A stretch of DNA of 64,000 nt from Crocodylus rhombifer (taxonomy: Eukaryota > Chordata > Crocodylia > Crocodylidae), in assembly GCA_038503035.1 (NCBI GenBank), contig JAVSML010000029.1, forward strand, positions 2,069,799 through 2,133,798, given 5' to 3'. The notes below the pieces were generated by a model that saw only the letters and a list, made by a program, of their open reading frames with translations, was not told the origin of the DNA and ran no database searches. Position numbers and translations under genes: made by a program. Every line of letters begins with the position of its first letter. Position 1 is the first letter of the stretch. Of the stretch, positions 13,694-26,524 are shown piece after piece.

Positions 13694-14239
13694 TAAATAG
13701 AATTTCTTTTTTAAATTAATGTTAGCGACATCATTATAACCAGTATCATAGCTTCCTGAGACTGTGCCTGTTTTCTGTTCATTTGTATAATACCAAGAAT
13801 TGTTTGGAGAAAACTTACTCTGTACTTAGAAAAGCTCTTTAGTGTAACTGTTGTATTGTCCTTGTGGACTTGTTCAGTATCCCTGGTTGTTAACAGTCCA
13901 CTCCTCCAGCTCAGATATGGTTATGTGAAATGTATCCTGGGTAGTGCTGTTACCCTCCCAACAAGTCAGTGTTTTGTCTCTTCCCTGGCCCCTAAAAACT
14001 GTAATAAATTAAACATTTGGAGTTGGGTAATGAGCAATACGAGTAAACAGTAAATTAAGAAATACCTTTCATTAAAATAATGCAGAATTTTCCCACATTC
14101 GTCTCATTATGCTTCAGAAAATAGTAATGTTGCTTCCTTAGGGAATTGCTATAGAACCATATTTAGGTGACTTTGTTTAAGGATGCATTACATCCATGGT
14201 CTCTTTTCTTCTAAGTTGCATATAAGTTTGTTATCTTGA

Positions 14240-14491
<252 letters not shown>

Positions 14492-16019
14492 TAGTTGGTG
14501 CACTTGACCCCCCTGTGACTTCTTTTTTGTTTGAGGCTTACAATCCAAAGTAAGATGATTTATTCTATATTTTCCCGATTTTACTGCAGTATATTTCAGA
14601 ACTTTATACCCTATTTTATTATTTTCCCTTCAAGTTATGTGGTTATGCTGTAAATCAGTTAAATAAGATTATCATTAAAAATTTAAGCTCAGTTCCTTCA
14701 GTAGACTATAGGTGTATAAGTACCTACATAGTCCAGAACATCCTTGTTTCAAAGTTGTAAGGCTGTCGGACACAGCAAGGAGTTTAAGCTCTCCTGCGCT
14801 TTAAGATGTTGATAGGTAATCTCTCCAACTCTGTACTGCTTCTAAATATTGCTATTAACCTCTCAACTTTGCTCACATTTGATGTCAATCTTCTTTTAAT
14901 GCATTTTGTGTGATTACCTTCAAGACATTCACTCTCAATTAGAGTTCAGAATGAATTGTTCATGTATCTCTTTTATCTAGGCCCTCCTGAGGTCATTTAA
15001 CTTACTCAGTACTTTTAAGTTTCCTTTTCACTTTCCCTTTGAGTTTTTCCTTTATACTATTGATGCAGCTGGAGTTGTGCCCTATCTTACTTTTGATCCA
15101 TTGGATTAACCTTTTAATGCCAAGATTCCAGTATTATAATCTAATCTTTTTCAATCCAGGTGCTCCTTTTGGAGTTTACAGGTTAGTGTATTGGGGCGTT
15201 AGGCTCACAAAGGGGGCTTAGTGTGGAAAGCCGAGGACTCATTTCCCACCCATATTGCAAGCATCTTACTGGTTCGATGGTTAAAATAGCAGATGTCTTT
15301 CAGAATATTTCTCAACTCCTCTCTCCTTCTAATTTTAGTGCTAAAGTTTATTAGTAGGGAGCTTCCAGTCCCATCTACCAGTCCAAATGTCTCTCCTCAG
15401 CTTTTGTGGTACTGTTTTATCTTCTGCATATCAATTAGCCCCAAAATCATTTACTCTTCTGCTGAATAGGGAATGGGGAAAAGTAATTGAGCTACTAAAA
15501 AGGGAAATGGGAGAAGGGAAAGCTGGATGGGAGGAGATAAGTGTAAAAATACAGAGGAGCAAAAAAGAATAGGAAAAAGACAGAAAGAAATCACAGAAAA
15601 AGAAGGACAAGAGGAAAAATTAACTGTAAAGGAGACATGAAGGAAAAGGAGAGAGCAGGATCTCTGTAAAATCCTGATGTAGTAGGGCCTGGTGGGATGT
15701 GTCCATCATTCCCAGTGAAGCAGTACAAAATAGTAAGAAACCGCTGTCCTAATAATTTCTCAACACATCAGTCGCTCATTACTCACCTGAGAGGTGCACT
15801 GTGTGCGTGTGTCTTTCCCTTCCCACACAAGCAAACTACTGAGAATTGTATCTTTAGAAAACAGAAATGGCAAATGAGTCATTATGTCATTTGTAGTATT
15901 TTTCCAGAGAATCATAAAGGTTTAATTTAGAAAGTAATTAATTACAGATTATTGAGGGAGTTAGTCTAAACCTAGTATATTAATTTTCTTCTTATTTCAT
16001 TATGTTAAACTATTTATAA

Positions 16020-16193
<174 letters not shown>

Positions 16194-16317
16194 TAAAAAT
16201 AAAACACTGCACATCTAATCCAAACTTCATGTTGTATTCCCTTTTAAACATTTTCAAAGTAAAAATTCAGTGTTAGTTATTTGGTATTTATAGTGACACT
16301 TTATGTCCTTGCCATAA

Positions 16318-16506
<189 letters not shown>

Positions 16507-17320
16507 TGATTTCATTGTTGTTTTGAGATGCTTCTGTTGTTTTAGATGGATTCAAACTACATAAAAAGTACACATGCAAGATTTCACTAGTACAGAATTT
16601 TTTTACGAGAACTGCCAAATAATTGTTTTCACTGTTTATAATTCTTGTGTATTTGTCGTCTTATATTACATTTTACTGTACTTGAAAAATGGTATTTGTC
16701 TTTAGTAAGATATTATTTTATATTTACATTTTATTTCTGTTTCCTGTGGAATTCTGTAAAGAGTAAGATGTAAACTAAGTTTAAGGGCACTGTGGAAAAA
16801 ATCAGTCAAAATATGAGTGACTCTTTGAACTCCCCCAAAGAATAAATCTAGTTTGCACTTAAGCATATGATTAACTTTTAAGCAAGAGAGTTATGTAATT
16901 GAAGTCAGAAGAATTATAATCATGTTTAAAACTAAGCCTAAGTGTTTTTCTTTTTTCAGATTAAAGAACACTGTGTATGCTTTCTAACTATGTAAACTAT
17001 TAGAGATGTGCAAAATATCACTATACTGTGCAAAATGATTTTGGAGGACTGCTGATCCTGTATTTTCTTAAACATATAACAGTATATATTTCTACTAAAA
17101 ACTGCCAATTTCAGTTACTTAAGGTTTTAGAACCTAAAAGCTATTTGTTTTGTTCATCCAAACAGAAGTCTAGGTTTATGCATTTTAACACAATAATTAC
17201 AGATTTTAATTTTATTTTTCTATATGCTCTCAACTAGGCAGTCTCAATGACATGCTATTAGTGGTCAGTTATAAACTTTTCCATTACTTATGTTTTGTGT
17301 ACACTGAAACTGAATAACAG

Positions 17321-17688
17321 CATCATAGAAAAATAGTGCTAAAAGGGACATAATCATATGAGAGAACCTAGTCCAATCCCTTGCTTGAGGATCCCTGTCT
17401 AAACCTTTCCATACCAAATGTTTTCTAACATGCTCTTTCAAGAATGGGAATTCTGTAGTAGCTTGTTCCAGTGCTTAACCACCCTCACAGTTGCAAAGTT
17501 CTGACTAATATTAAACTTAAATTTTCCTTGATGCAGTTTAAGACCATTGTTCCTTGTCTTGCCCCTTTTGCCCACAGGGTAATCAATTGCTATCCTCTTT
17601 AAATACCTGAAGGGTGGTTATAAAGGCAGCTATCAAGTACCCCTTCTGTTTTCTCCTCTCTAGACTAGAAATTGGAAGAGCTTGAGTT
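17321..17688 (-). mobile_element. CR1 3'-end fragment, antisense
   Basis: It begins TCATAGAAAAATAG followed by a sequence of the 'AACCTAGTCCAATCCCTTGC' type, the reverse complement of a CR1 3'UTR. It then shows the reverse of the C-terminal ORF2 codons. It stops where a second CR1 3' end begins. Confidence 0.75.
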
Positions 17689-18644
17689 AGAATCATAGAA
17701 AATTAGGGTTGGAAGAAACCTCAGGAGATGTAATCCAACCCCTTGCTCAAAGGAGCATTATCCCTAAGTAGATCATCCCAGCCAAGGCTTTTTCAAGCTG
17801 GGTCTTAAAAACCTCCAAGGAGGGAGATTCCACAACCTCTCTGGGTAACCTGTTCAAAGGTTTTACTACCTTCCTAATGAGAAAATTCATCCTAATATCT
17901 AACCTAAACTTCCCTTACTGCAACTTGAGACCATTGCTGCTTGTTCTATCATCTGCCACCACTGAGAACAGTCTAGCTCCATCCTCTTTTGAGCCCCCCT
18001 TCAGGTAGTTGAAGGCTGCTATCATATCCTCCACTCAAGTCTTCTCTTCTGCAAACTAAATAAGCCCAGTTACCTCAGCCTTTCCTCAAAAGTCATGTGC
18101 CTCAGCCCCCTACCCATTTTGTTGCTCTCTGCTGGACTGTCTCCAATTTGTCCACATCCTTTCTGTAGTGGTGGGGGGGAAAACTGAACATAGTACTCCA
18201 GATGTGGCCTCATCAGTATTGAATAGAGGGGAATAACCACTTCTCTTGACATGCTAGCAGCACACCTACTAATGCAGCCCAGTATGCCATTAGTCTTCTC
18301 GATTAATGAAGGCACACTGCTGGCTCGTATTTGTATTGCTCGTACAGTGAACAGTACAGCTTACTGTTCACTGTAACCCCCAGATCCTTTTCTGCACAGC
18401 TGCTATGTATTCAGTCAGCCCCCAGCCTGTACTGATACATGGGATTCTTCTGTCCTAAGTACAGGACTTTGCACTTGTCCTTGTTGAACCTCATGACATT
18501 TCTTTTGGTCCAGTCCTTTAATTTGTCACGGTCCCTCTGAATTCTAGCCCTACCCTCCAGAGTATCTGCTACTCCCCCCGAGATTGGTGTCATCTGCAAA
18601 CTTGTTGAGAGTACACACAGTATTCTAGGTGAGGCCTTGCTAGT
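17689..18644 (-). mobile_element. CR1 LINE, antisense, 5'-truncated
   Basis: The minus strand reads GRARIQRDRDKLKDW and RFNKDKCKVLYLGQKNP (18411-18640), then NGILGCISRCAAS and REVVIPLYSILMRPHLEYY (18110-18315), followed by the 3'UTR ending at the ATCATAGAAAATTAGGG signature. These are the C-terminal half of CR1 reverse transcriptase. It is interrupted upstream by the next CR1 3' end. Confidence 0.85.
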
Positions 18645-18988
18645 TAGAATCATAGACTCGTAGGGCTGGAAGAAACCCCGAAGGATCATCGGGTCCAGCC
18701 CCTTGCATAAGCAGGAAAGACATCTGGGGTCAGGTGACCCCACCTAGATGACCATCCAGTCTTCTGTTGAAGACCTCCTAGGGTAGATGATTGCACCACC
18801 TCTGGGGGGGGAGCTTGTCCCATAGTCTGGACACCCTAGTTGTGAGGAAGTCTTTTTCTGATGTTCAGCCTGAAACTATATTCCAGGAATTTGTAGCCCA
18901 TTGTTTCTAGTTTTCCCCCAGGGCACCATGGTGAACAGTTCACCAAACCCCTGATGTATGTAGCTCATAACAGAGTGAAAAAAATCAC
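18645..18988 (-). mobile_element. CR1 3'-end fragment, antisense
   Basis: The signature AATCATAGACTCGTAGGG followed by GGAAGAAACCCCGAAGGATC is a CR1 3' terminus in reverse complement. It belongs to a copy distinct from the ones on either side. Confidence 0.75.
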
Positions 18989-19098
18989 TTTTCTTGACTA
19001 GTAGCAAGGGTCAGGTGACAATCTTGCTAAGACAACCTATTATGCAAGAGCACACCACTGACTTGTATTTAGCTTTTATTCACTATGACCCCTTAAAT

Positions 19099-19376
19099 CA
19101 GTGGTGGCCAAACCATGGCTTGCAAGCTGCTTGTAGGTTGCCAGGATGGTGTTTGTGGCTCTTGCCCTGCTTCTTGAAGCCCCTCCCACTGCTCCTGGGA
19201 CTGCCAGCTCAGGCACGAGGCTGCCAGAGCAGGGGCTGTATCCTCACCACTTATCCCAGGGCTCAGCAACCCCCCCTCCACATGACTCGGTGTTCCCCCC
19301 TGCTGCTTCTCTGGTTCTTGAACTTCAGTGGAGGATCAGATGTGGCCCTCAGAGTGAGTAACTCTGGCTACCCCTG
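19099..19376. mobile_element. 278-bp hAT-type element with 8-bp target duplication
   Basis: The left end is CAGTGGTGGCCAAACC; the right end in reverse complement is CAGGGGTAGCCAGAG. The flanks are CCTTAAAT (19091-19098) and CCCTAAAT (19377-19384), 7 of 8 identical. It is inserted in an antisense CR1 that resumes on both sides. Confidence 0.8.
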
Positions 19377-19952
19377 CCCTAAATCCTTTTTTTGCAGTAC
19401 TGTAGTGTAGCCAGTCATTTTACACTCTGTGTATTTTTGCAGGCCATACTTCAGTCTTGGGTACAGGACTTTGACCTTGTTTGTTATTGAATTTCATTTG
19501 ATTAATTTCAGACCATTTTTCCAGTTTATCAAAGTCATTCTGAGTTCTAATTCTGTCCTTTGTATTTCCTAACAGTGGACTCATTCACAAAATCATTATT
19601 AAAGATATTAAACTATTCCAGACTCAGGATTGAAGCCTCACTCAATACCTCCTTTCAAATAAACATTGAACCGTTGATTTCTGCACTTTTGATCATGATG
19701 ATCCAACCAGTTACATATTCACCTTACAATACTTCCATCTGGGCTGTATTTCCGTAGCTTACTCACAGGAATGTCATGAGAGGCAGTGTCAAAAGCCTTG
19801 CTAAAGTCCAGGTGCGTCGTATCCACTGCTCTCTTCCTACCTTCACCCTCCCATCCTAAGAGCCAGTCACTTTGTCATAGAAGGAAATCAAACATGGTTT
19901 GCTCTTAATTAATTCATTTTGACTCTTCCTGATTAGCTTGTTATCCTCTAGG

Positions 19953-21083
19953 TCAGAGGTGTCCAACCAAAATGAAGTGGTAGACCATAAGTGGTTAAAT
20001 CATAGTGATGGTGTAAACTTGGGAGTGGGCAAAATATGGCACACGGACCGGATCCGGCCGATAAAGTGACTTGTCCTGCCCACAGCAGGTCCTTTCTGAC
20101 CCAAGCACCATCTGTCCCATGGTGCATCCCACCAATCCTTGGTGTGCCGCAGGGCTCGGGCAGCTCCACAGCTGCACTCCATTTCTCAGGAACCCAGGTG
20201 GTGGTAGCAGCAGCTCCATGCTTCTGTCACCGCTGGTCCCAGCCCCATGGAGACTGGCGGGGATCTGCACATGCAGCCCTAGCCATCCCTGGCCCATGCT
20301 ACACACACTCTGGACTTAGCCCAGCCAGAATGAACCAGCTACCCATGCACACAGTCCTCAACCCAGCCTACCCTGCTCCTGCTTCAGACCTGCAGCAGCA
20401 CTGGTGGTCAGACAAGTTGCTGGGTGCAGAGCAAAAATGCCCACCTCTCCATCATCGTTGCTGGGTCCTTCTTGTTGCGGCTGTCTGGATCCCATGCCCA
20501 GGCTACCCTGCAGCTCTTCATCATCGCCACTACCAGTACCCCCTCCAGGGTGCCTGGCAGTGAAGAGGAGCTGCAGGGCAGCCCAGGAATGGGCTCTGGG
20601 CTGCTGCAGCAAGAAGTGCCTGGCAATGGTAAGGAAGAAAGTGGCTGTTTTTCCCCCATGCCCAGCAGTAGCTTCTGCCTGGCGGCTGCTGCTAATCATG
20701 GGTGTGTAGGTCTAGAGCAGGCGCGGGGTTAGGGCTGTGTGTGCAGGTCCTGGCTGGTCTGGAGCTGGTCCATGGTGGGCTGGGGCTGTGTGTTCAGCTG
20801 CTGCTGAGTGCTGATGACAGTGGTGGAGAGGAGCCCCAGGGCATGTGGGTTGTTGAGTGGGGGGTGCTAACCAGCCTGCAGTAGCTCTCAAGAACCTACT
20901 GTGTGGCCTGTGGGCCCAAATAATTGCCCACCCCAGTGTTAACTCCTTTGTTGGTGGCCCTGATGCATCAGTTTAAGTAGCAGTGGTGAGAAGGTGGTGT
21001 TGAAGGAGTTAATACTGCCACCATCATGATTTAACCACTCTTGGGTTACATTATGGCCCACAGACTGCCAGTTAGATAATTAT
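19953..21083. mobile_element. Long-TIR MITE, split by an inner hAT element
   Basis: Outside the inner insertion, the left arm contains ACCATAAGTGGTTAAATCAT and the right arm contains ATGATTTAACCACTC and ATTATGG. They are inverted repeats over roughly 50 bp, so the element was originally a hairpin of about 200 bp. The flanks are CCTCTAGG and GCTCTAGG. It lies inside the antisense CR1/L3. Confidence 0.7.
20019..20935. mobile_element. 917-bp GC-rich hAT-type element nested in the MITE
   Basis: It starts TTGGGAGTGGGCAAAATA; the end in reverse complement is TGGGGTGGGCAATTATTTG. The flanks are GTGTAAAC (20011-20018) and GTGTTAAC (20936-20943), 7 of 8 identical. The GC-rich body gives long open frames on both strands that look like composition artefacts. 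No transposase seen. Confidence 0.8.
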
Positions 21084-22482
21084 GCTCTAGGCAATTAGGA
21101 TCCCTTGTTGACATGTTCCATAATCTTTCTAGGTATTGAAGTCAGACTGACCTGGATCCTTCCACCTTTCCTTTTTTTGTTTTTCTTTTTTTTAAGCTAT
21201 GCAGTGCATTTGCCTTTTTCCAGTCATCCAGGACATCACCCAACCTCCATGAATCTCAAAGAGAATAGACTGTCTCTGGACAATTATCTCTGTGTTGCAT
21301 CCTATTCAGCCTTGCTGACTTGAAAACATCCACCTCCTTCAAGTAATCTCTAACGTGTTTTCCGTAGTACAGGCTGATTGTATCCTTCCCATTCTTGCTG
21401 CCTGCTGTGCTTGTCATCTGATAGTTGACCTTATTCCTGAAGACTGAAGTAAAAAGAAGGCATTGAGTATATCATATTTCTTTACATCATCCATTATGAG
21501 ACTACTGTCTTCTGTCAGGACCTACAGTTCCTTTGATCTTTTTCCTTAATTTTAGCGTATTTGTAGATTTTTACTTTTGTGCCTTGGCTTTCCTGATTCT
21601 CTCTGCATGCCTGTGTGATCTCTCTTATGCTCATTCTTAGTAACTTAGCCAAGCTTCCACGTTTTGTAAGAGTCTTTTTTGAGTTTCAACTCATTGAAAT
21701 TGACACTTTAGCCTAGCTAGTTTGTACTTATTCATCTTTATTTGCATCAGGATAGGCTAGTTTTGGACCCTCAGCATAGCCTTCTTAAGGTACATCCAAC
21801 TGGCTTGGACTTTTTACCTTCAGACTTGCTTCCCATAGGATCATGTCCACTGGTTTCTCAAATTTAAGTCTGCTTTTCTGAATTGCAGTGTCTGTTTACT
21901 ACCTTACCTCCGGATCTTGAAGTCTGTTCTTTGTGGTCCCTGTCATCCAAGTTACTTTCTAACCCCAACATTATCAACCAGTTACTCCATTTGTGAGCAG
22001 CATTTGACGAGCTTCTCCATCATCTGTATCAAAAAGTTACCTCCAGCGTATTCCAAAGACTGCCTGGGCTACTACTGTTACCCTCCCAAAAGCTGTCATG
22101 GTAATTAAAGTCCTCCATTAGCACCAGGTTCTGCAGTTTTGACACTTTGGTTAGCTGTTTGAAAACTGCCTCATCTTCCTCTTGAGGTGGTAGTTTACAG
22201 CAGATGCCCACCATGAGATCACCCTTATTCTTATCCACTTTTACTTTGACCAAGAGACCTTCAGTGTGCTTACCTCCCTCTTTGTACCATGCCTCAGAAC
22301 AAGTGTATATCTCTTGCATATGGAAAGAGCAACACCACCTCCTTTTTCACCCTGCTTGTCTTTCCTGACAGTAGTATAATTATACAAACTATTTACTGAG
22401 TTTGGCTACTATATTGCATTTATGCAGTTATACTAGGACTTCCAATTCTTCCTACTTACTCCCCATACTTCTTGTATTAATA

Positions 22483-22817
22483 CAAAGCTGTTCAACTGAC
22501 AGCTTGTGGGCCACAGGCAGCCCATGAAGATTTAGTTTGTAGCTCCCAGCCAGCTGCCCTTCCCACCTCTATTTCTCTAATTGCAGCAGCAGCTAGGAGC
22601 TCTGCCCCCTCCTTTTTCCAGCTCTGCTGCTTGTCCCTGACCCAGGAGTAGGGCAGTGTAACATGGCACCGCCTATAGTACTGGGGGGATCCCTGGGCAT
22701 GGTGCAGTAGGGGTGAGTGGGCTCATGCAGCATGTGCCCAGGGGGGAGAATGGGGCTCACACTGGTATGGCCTGTGTGGTGTGCAACCCCTGGCTGCTTA
22801 AAAGTTGGCCACCCCTG
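22483..22817. mobile_element. hAT-like element, no clear target duplication
   Basis: The left end CAAAGCTGTTCAAC resembles the reverse complement of the right end (CAGGGGTGGCCAAC). The interior shows TTGTGGGCCACAGGC, typical of this element class in the window. The 8-bp flanks do not match, so the boundaries are tentative. Confidence 0.5.
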
Positions 22818-22911
22818 CTTTTGTATATAATGAACAGTATAAGATACAGCAGTATAATCTGTATAAATTTTATAGCAGGAGTGGGCAAAACGCGGCCCAG
22901 GGGCTGGATTT

Positions 22912-23586
22912 TCATAGATTTCATAGACATTAGGGCCAGAAGGGACCTCGGAAGATCAAGTCCAGCCCCCCCCCCCCCCCCCCCGGTCCAAAGGGCAGGA
23001 AGTCAGCTGGGGTCATAGGATCCCAGCAAGATAAGCATCCAATTTGTTCTTGAAGGTGTTCAACGTAGATGCTTGAACCACCTCCAATGGCAGGCTGTTC
23101 CAGACCTCGGGGGCTTGAACAGTAAAGAAATTCTTCCTTATGTCCAGCCTGAAACGGTCTTGCAGTAGTTTGTGACCGTTCGACCTCGTCATCCCTTGGG
23201 GCGCTCTGGTGAACAAACGTTCCCCCAGATACTGGTGGTCATCCCTGATAAATTTATAGATGGCCATCAGATCACCCCTGAGCCTGCACTTTTCCAGGCT
23301 AAAGAGCCCTATGGCTCTCAGTCTGTCATCGTATGGTCTGTTTTCCTGACCTCTGATCATGCGTGTGGCTCTTCTCTGGACTCTCTCAAGCTTCTCCACA
23401 TCCTTTTTGAATTGTGGAGCCCAAAACTGAATGCAGTACTCCAGCTGCGGCCTCACCAAGACCAAGTACAGGGGGAGAAGGACATCCTGGGATTTGCTTG
23501 AGCGCATCTGTAGATGCAAGCCAGCATTTTGGTCACTTTACTAGCCGCAGCATTGCATTGCAGGCTCATGTTCATCTTGTGGTCAA
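22912..23586 (-). mobile_element. Young CR1 3' part, antisense, long intact frame
   Basis: The minus strand of 23013-23519 is open for 168 codons with LVRPQLEYCIQFWAPQFKKD, RVQRRATRMIRGQENRPYDD, FSLEKCRLRGDLMAIYKF and FRLDIRKNFFTVQAPEVW, the C-terminal end of CR1 ORF2. The 3' terminus carries the CATAGATTTCATAGACA repeat signature at 22912. It belongs to the same subfamily as the copy at 57960-60975. It is 5'-truncated and so cannot move by itself. Confidence 0.9.
22966..22984. repeat. Poly(C) run in a CR1 3'UTR
   Basis: A run of 19 C interrupts the otherwise well-conserved CR1 3' end; it probably arose by slippage and is prone to length error in assembly. Confidence 0.95.
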
Positions 23587-23772
23587 GGTGCGGCCCACCA
23601 AGCCATTCTCTCCAGCCCGTGCCCCCCCAAATTAAGAAAATTAATATTTATCTGCCCTTGAGTGCCTGTCATGTGGTGCTCAATGGCTTGCCAAAACTCG
23701 ATAAGTGGCCCTTTGCCTGAAATAATTGCTCGCCCCTGCTTTATAGCATATACATGTGCAATCATGATCCAC

Positions 23773-24903
23773 TTATCCGTCATGAAGTCTCCCGTAGACT
23801 TGACTTATTCTTAGCAGGCTGTGGAAGGGGTTTGGCTGCTGAGGTGTTGACAGTACAAAATTCTGAAACATTAATTTAGAGATCCTCCTGTCATGGAACT
23901 TCTTGCACAATATATGATTATCCTGTAACAAATGGTAACGAGCCAAATGGTAAAAGGATTTGTCCCTAGGTAAAACTGGCAAACCTGCCTCAAAAGGCAG
24001 ATCCATGACAAGGTGCTGTTTAAACATGTCCTGATATTTAAAGAGCAACTTACCTGTCATGCTGGGATGAATTTTAACATCTGGCCAGGAAAGGGGAGTA
24101 TAGGGAGGGGCGGGGCATCCACAAGAGGCTTCAAAGGGGAGAGAGGAGGAGAACAGCTATCTCCCTGACAGCCTACCCAGGTGTGAGCTGTCAGGACTGC
24201 CAGACCAGTGATCTGGCTCACATGGAGCAGGTGCAGCTAGCTAGGGTTCCCAAGCTGCTAGGACCTGACTAGGAGTGATGCAGGATCCTGGGCTTTTACA
24301 GGCACACGGGTCCTTTAAAGACTGAGAGTGGTCCTTATGAGGCTGCTGGTGTGTTTCCATCCTATCCAATCCTGCTGCTTCTTCCTACAAACTGCCTTAC
24401 TGGTGTCTTCCTGTAGGTGGTGGAGGCAGGGACCCCAGATCCTGATTTGCCTCTGCTGCCACTGGAGGCTCACAAGGAACCCTGTCAACCTTGTTACCTG
24501 GCAGTAAGTGTGAGGGGGCTGCTTACAGCCCGTTAGAGCATTGGGACCTTTAAAGGGCTCTTGGGGAGCCTGAAACCCTGGGAGCTAGGCGTGCAAGCTG
24601 GTCAATGAGCCTGTCCAGCTCAGTGATAGGCTCCACTAGGAGTGGCGGCAACTATGGAGCAACCTCCTATTGCCCCCTGGTTGGAGAGCATGCCTTTGAG
24701 TTCGCCGGGGGGTTCTGAATGTATGGATGCCCATAGTGCCTTTTATTTCTGTAGTGCAACAAAGTTTGGAGCACTAGAGAAATAATGTTTGGAGGCAGCC
24801 TTAGTTCGTCATCCAGGAGATCTCCCAGACCCACTAGGCTAAGAATATTTCCTATGGCCAAACCTATGGGAAAGATGGAGTTAGTTTGTTGAGGGCAAAA
24901 CAT
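23773..24903 (-). other. Unassigned region with two open minus-strand segments
   Basis: Minus-strand frames of 95 codons (23773-24060) and 78 codons (24667-24903) have balanced, protein-like composition and no simple repeats. The first includes RDKSFYHLARYHLLQDNH and KKFHDRRISKLMFQN; the second includes LVGLGDLLDDELRLP and LHYRNKRHYGHPYI. I do not recognise a family. They could be fragments of a decayed retroelement or chance frames. The stretch between them is GC-richer than the intron background. Confidence 0.3.
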
Positions 24904-25454
24904 TCTTTATTTCATTGCCCATAGTATAAAATGATACTTAAACCTGCTTTGTTGAACTATAGCAATATAAAAAAAAAAATCCGAACTTATTCATTGTCTA
25001 CAGGTCTGATCCAGCACGTGTGGAAGTTAGTGAGAAGATTTCCTCTCACTTCAGCAGTTTTTGTGTTAATTTAACTTAAAAATAATTACATTTTATTGGG
25101 ATGCTAGCTGAATCAGATACAATCATTTGAAGTTTGAGAGATCTGAAATAAATGTAGCCAAATACAATTTAAAATGAATCAAAGTGCACCTGTTACCCTT
25201 GGTTACCAGAAGCATATTCAGCACATTAGTTCTGGGACAAAAACATTTTTGGCACAAAAATTCTGAAAGAAAGTGTGGGCTTGGAAAATTATGTGGCTAA
25301 TAACTATAAGAAATTTTAGAGGACAGCTTTCTGATTGACAGCTTAGAAATCTTTAAGTACTCTAGCTGCTGCTTTTGAGCGTGTTGCAGAAGGCAAAATA
25401 CTAAACCTTTTTCCTAGAATTTGATTTAAAATTGCAAGCTTCAGATTTCCAGTC

Positions 25455-25474
25455 GGGGGGGGGGGGGGGGGGGG
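25455..25474. repeat. Poly(G) run
   Basis: 20 consecutive G in an AT-rich intron, about 500 bp before an RBPJ exon; G-quadruplex capable on the plus strand and on the RBPJ pre-mRNA. Confidence 0.95.
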
Positions 25475-25976
25475 ACTTTGTTTTTCTGTTATCATTTTTA
25501 AATATCAATTACTCTGTCTTTCTAAAATTGAAGACTACCTTTTTATGTTGAACTTTCAGATTGAGGAAACAACCATCCGTTCTTGTACTTGTAAATGAAT
25601 ATTGTTTAAGACATAACTGTACAAGTACCTGTCAAAAGATTTGCTATTATAGTTGCTGCTTTTGCAAAACTATAATTAAGAAAGTGTCACTGCCTTTAAA
25701 TTCCTATTTTTCAAGGTTTAAATTGACTGATGCTTTTTTTGCTACAATTTGCTGTACATGTTTTCAGTCCTAGAGGCATTTCCTTTTATGGTGTGTTAAT
25801 ACTCGGCCTACCATGCAAACAAAAAGGAATGCTGCTAGTTTCCCCCCTCTCTCCTAGCAAAGCATGGAGAAACACATATGTATGCAGCACATATTCAGAT
25901 AGGACTCTGTCTGACATAGAAAATACTTATTGCATTGGTGTTAAGGGTATTTGTATGTGCATTTTTTCACCAATAG

Positions 25977-26237
<261 letters not shown>

Positions 26238-26295
26238 TAAGCTTCAGTCTTCCTAGCCCAAATTAATTATATGCTTTCTTTTCTCTCACCTGTCT

Positions 26296-26524
26296 TCTAT
26301 ATTGGCAAATATTAAGAGCTGGCAAGCTACAGCCTGTGGGCCAGATGCAGCTCATGGAGCAGGGGCGTTGCCCACATTACACCATGGCCAGGCATTTGGC
26401 CCATGTTGCTCTGCTGCTGGGCTGCAGGGAACAGTGGCAGCAGTGGCTGGGCCCTAATGCTGGTCCATCTTTGACCTGAGCTGGGTCATTGTGGCCCAGC
26501 ACTGGAAAACATTGCCACCCCCTG
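26296..26524. mobile_element. hAT-like element, tentative ends
   Basis: The right end in reverse complement, CAGGGGGTGGCAATG, resembles the left TAAGAGCTGGCAAGC. The interior has CCTGTGGGCCAGATGCAG, shared in style with the other hAT copies here. No matching 8-bp flanks were found. Confidence 0.5.

Larger units (their letters stand above)
18989..22478 (-). mobile_element. CR1/L3 LINE, antisense, split by nested DNA elements
   Basis: It repeats the same reverse-transcriptase region already present at 18330-18640, so it is a separate copy. It continues through the reverse-transcriptase region (19378-19952, 21092-22020) to the endonuclease. There the minus strand of 22029-22319 reads LLVKVKVDKNKGDLMVGICC and LVLMEDFNYHDSFWEGN, the EN motifs. 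It is split at 19099-19376 and 19953-21083 by DNA transposons. Heavily decayed and old. Confidence 0.8.
22876..23738. mobile_element. hAT-type element carrying a younger CR1
   Basis: The ends are CAGGAGTGGGCAAAACG and, in reverse complement, CAGGGGCGAGCAATTATTT. The flanks are TTTTATAG (22868-22875) and CTTTATAG (23739-23746). Most of the interior, about 22912-23586, is a CR1 that inserted later; hAT sequence (GCGGCCCA) resumes on both sides. Confidence 0.8.

Noticed and set aside
20036..20709. Several open frames of 80-175 codons on both strands
   Set aside because: They lie wholly inside the GC-rich 917-bp hAT element and show no transposase or other domain.
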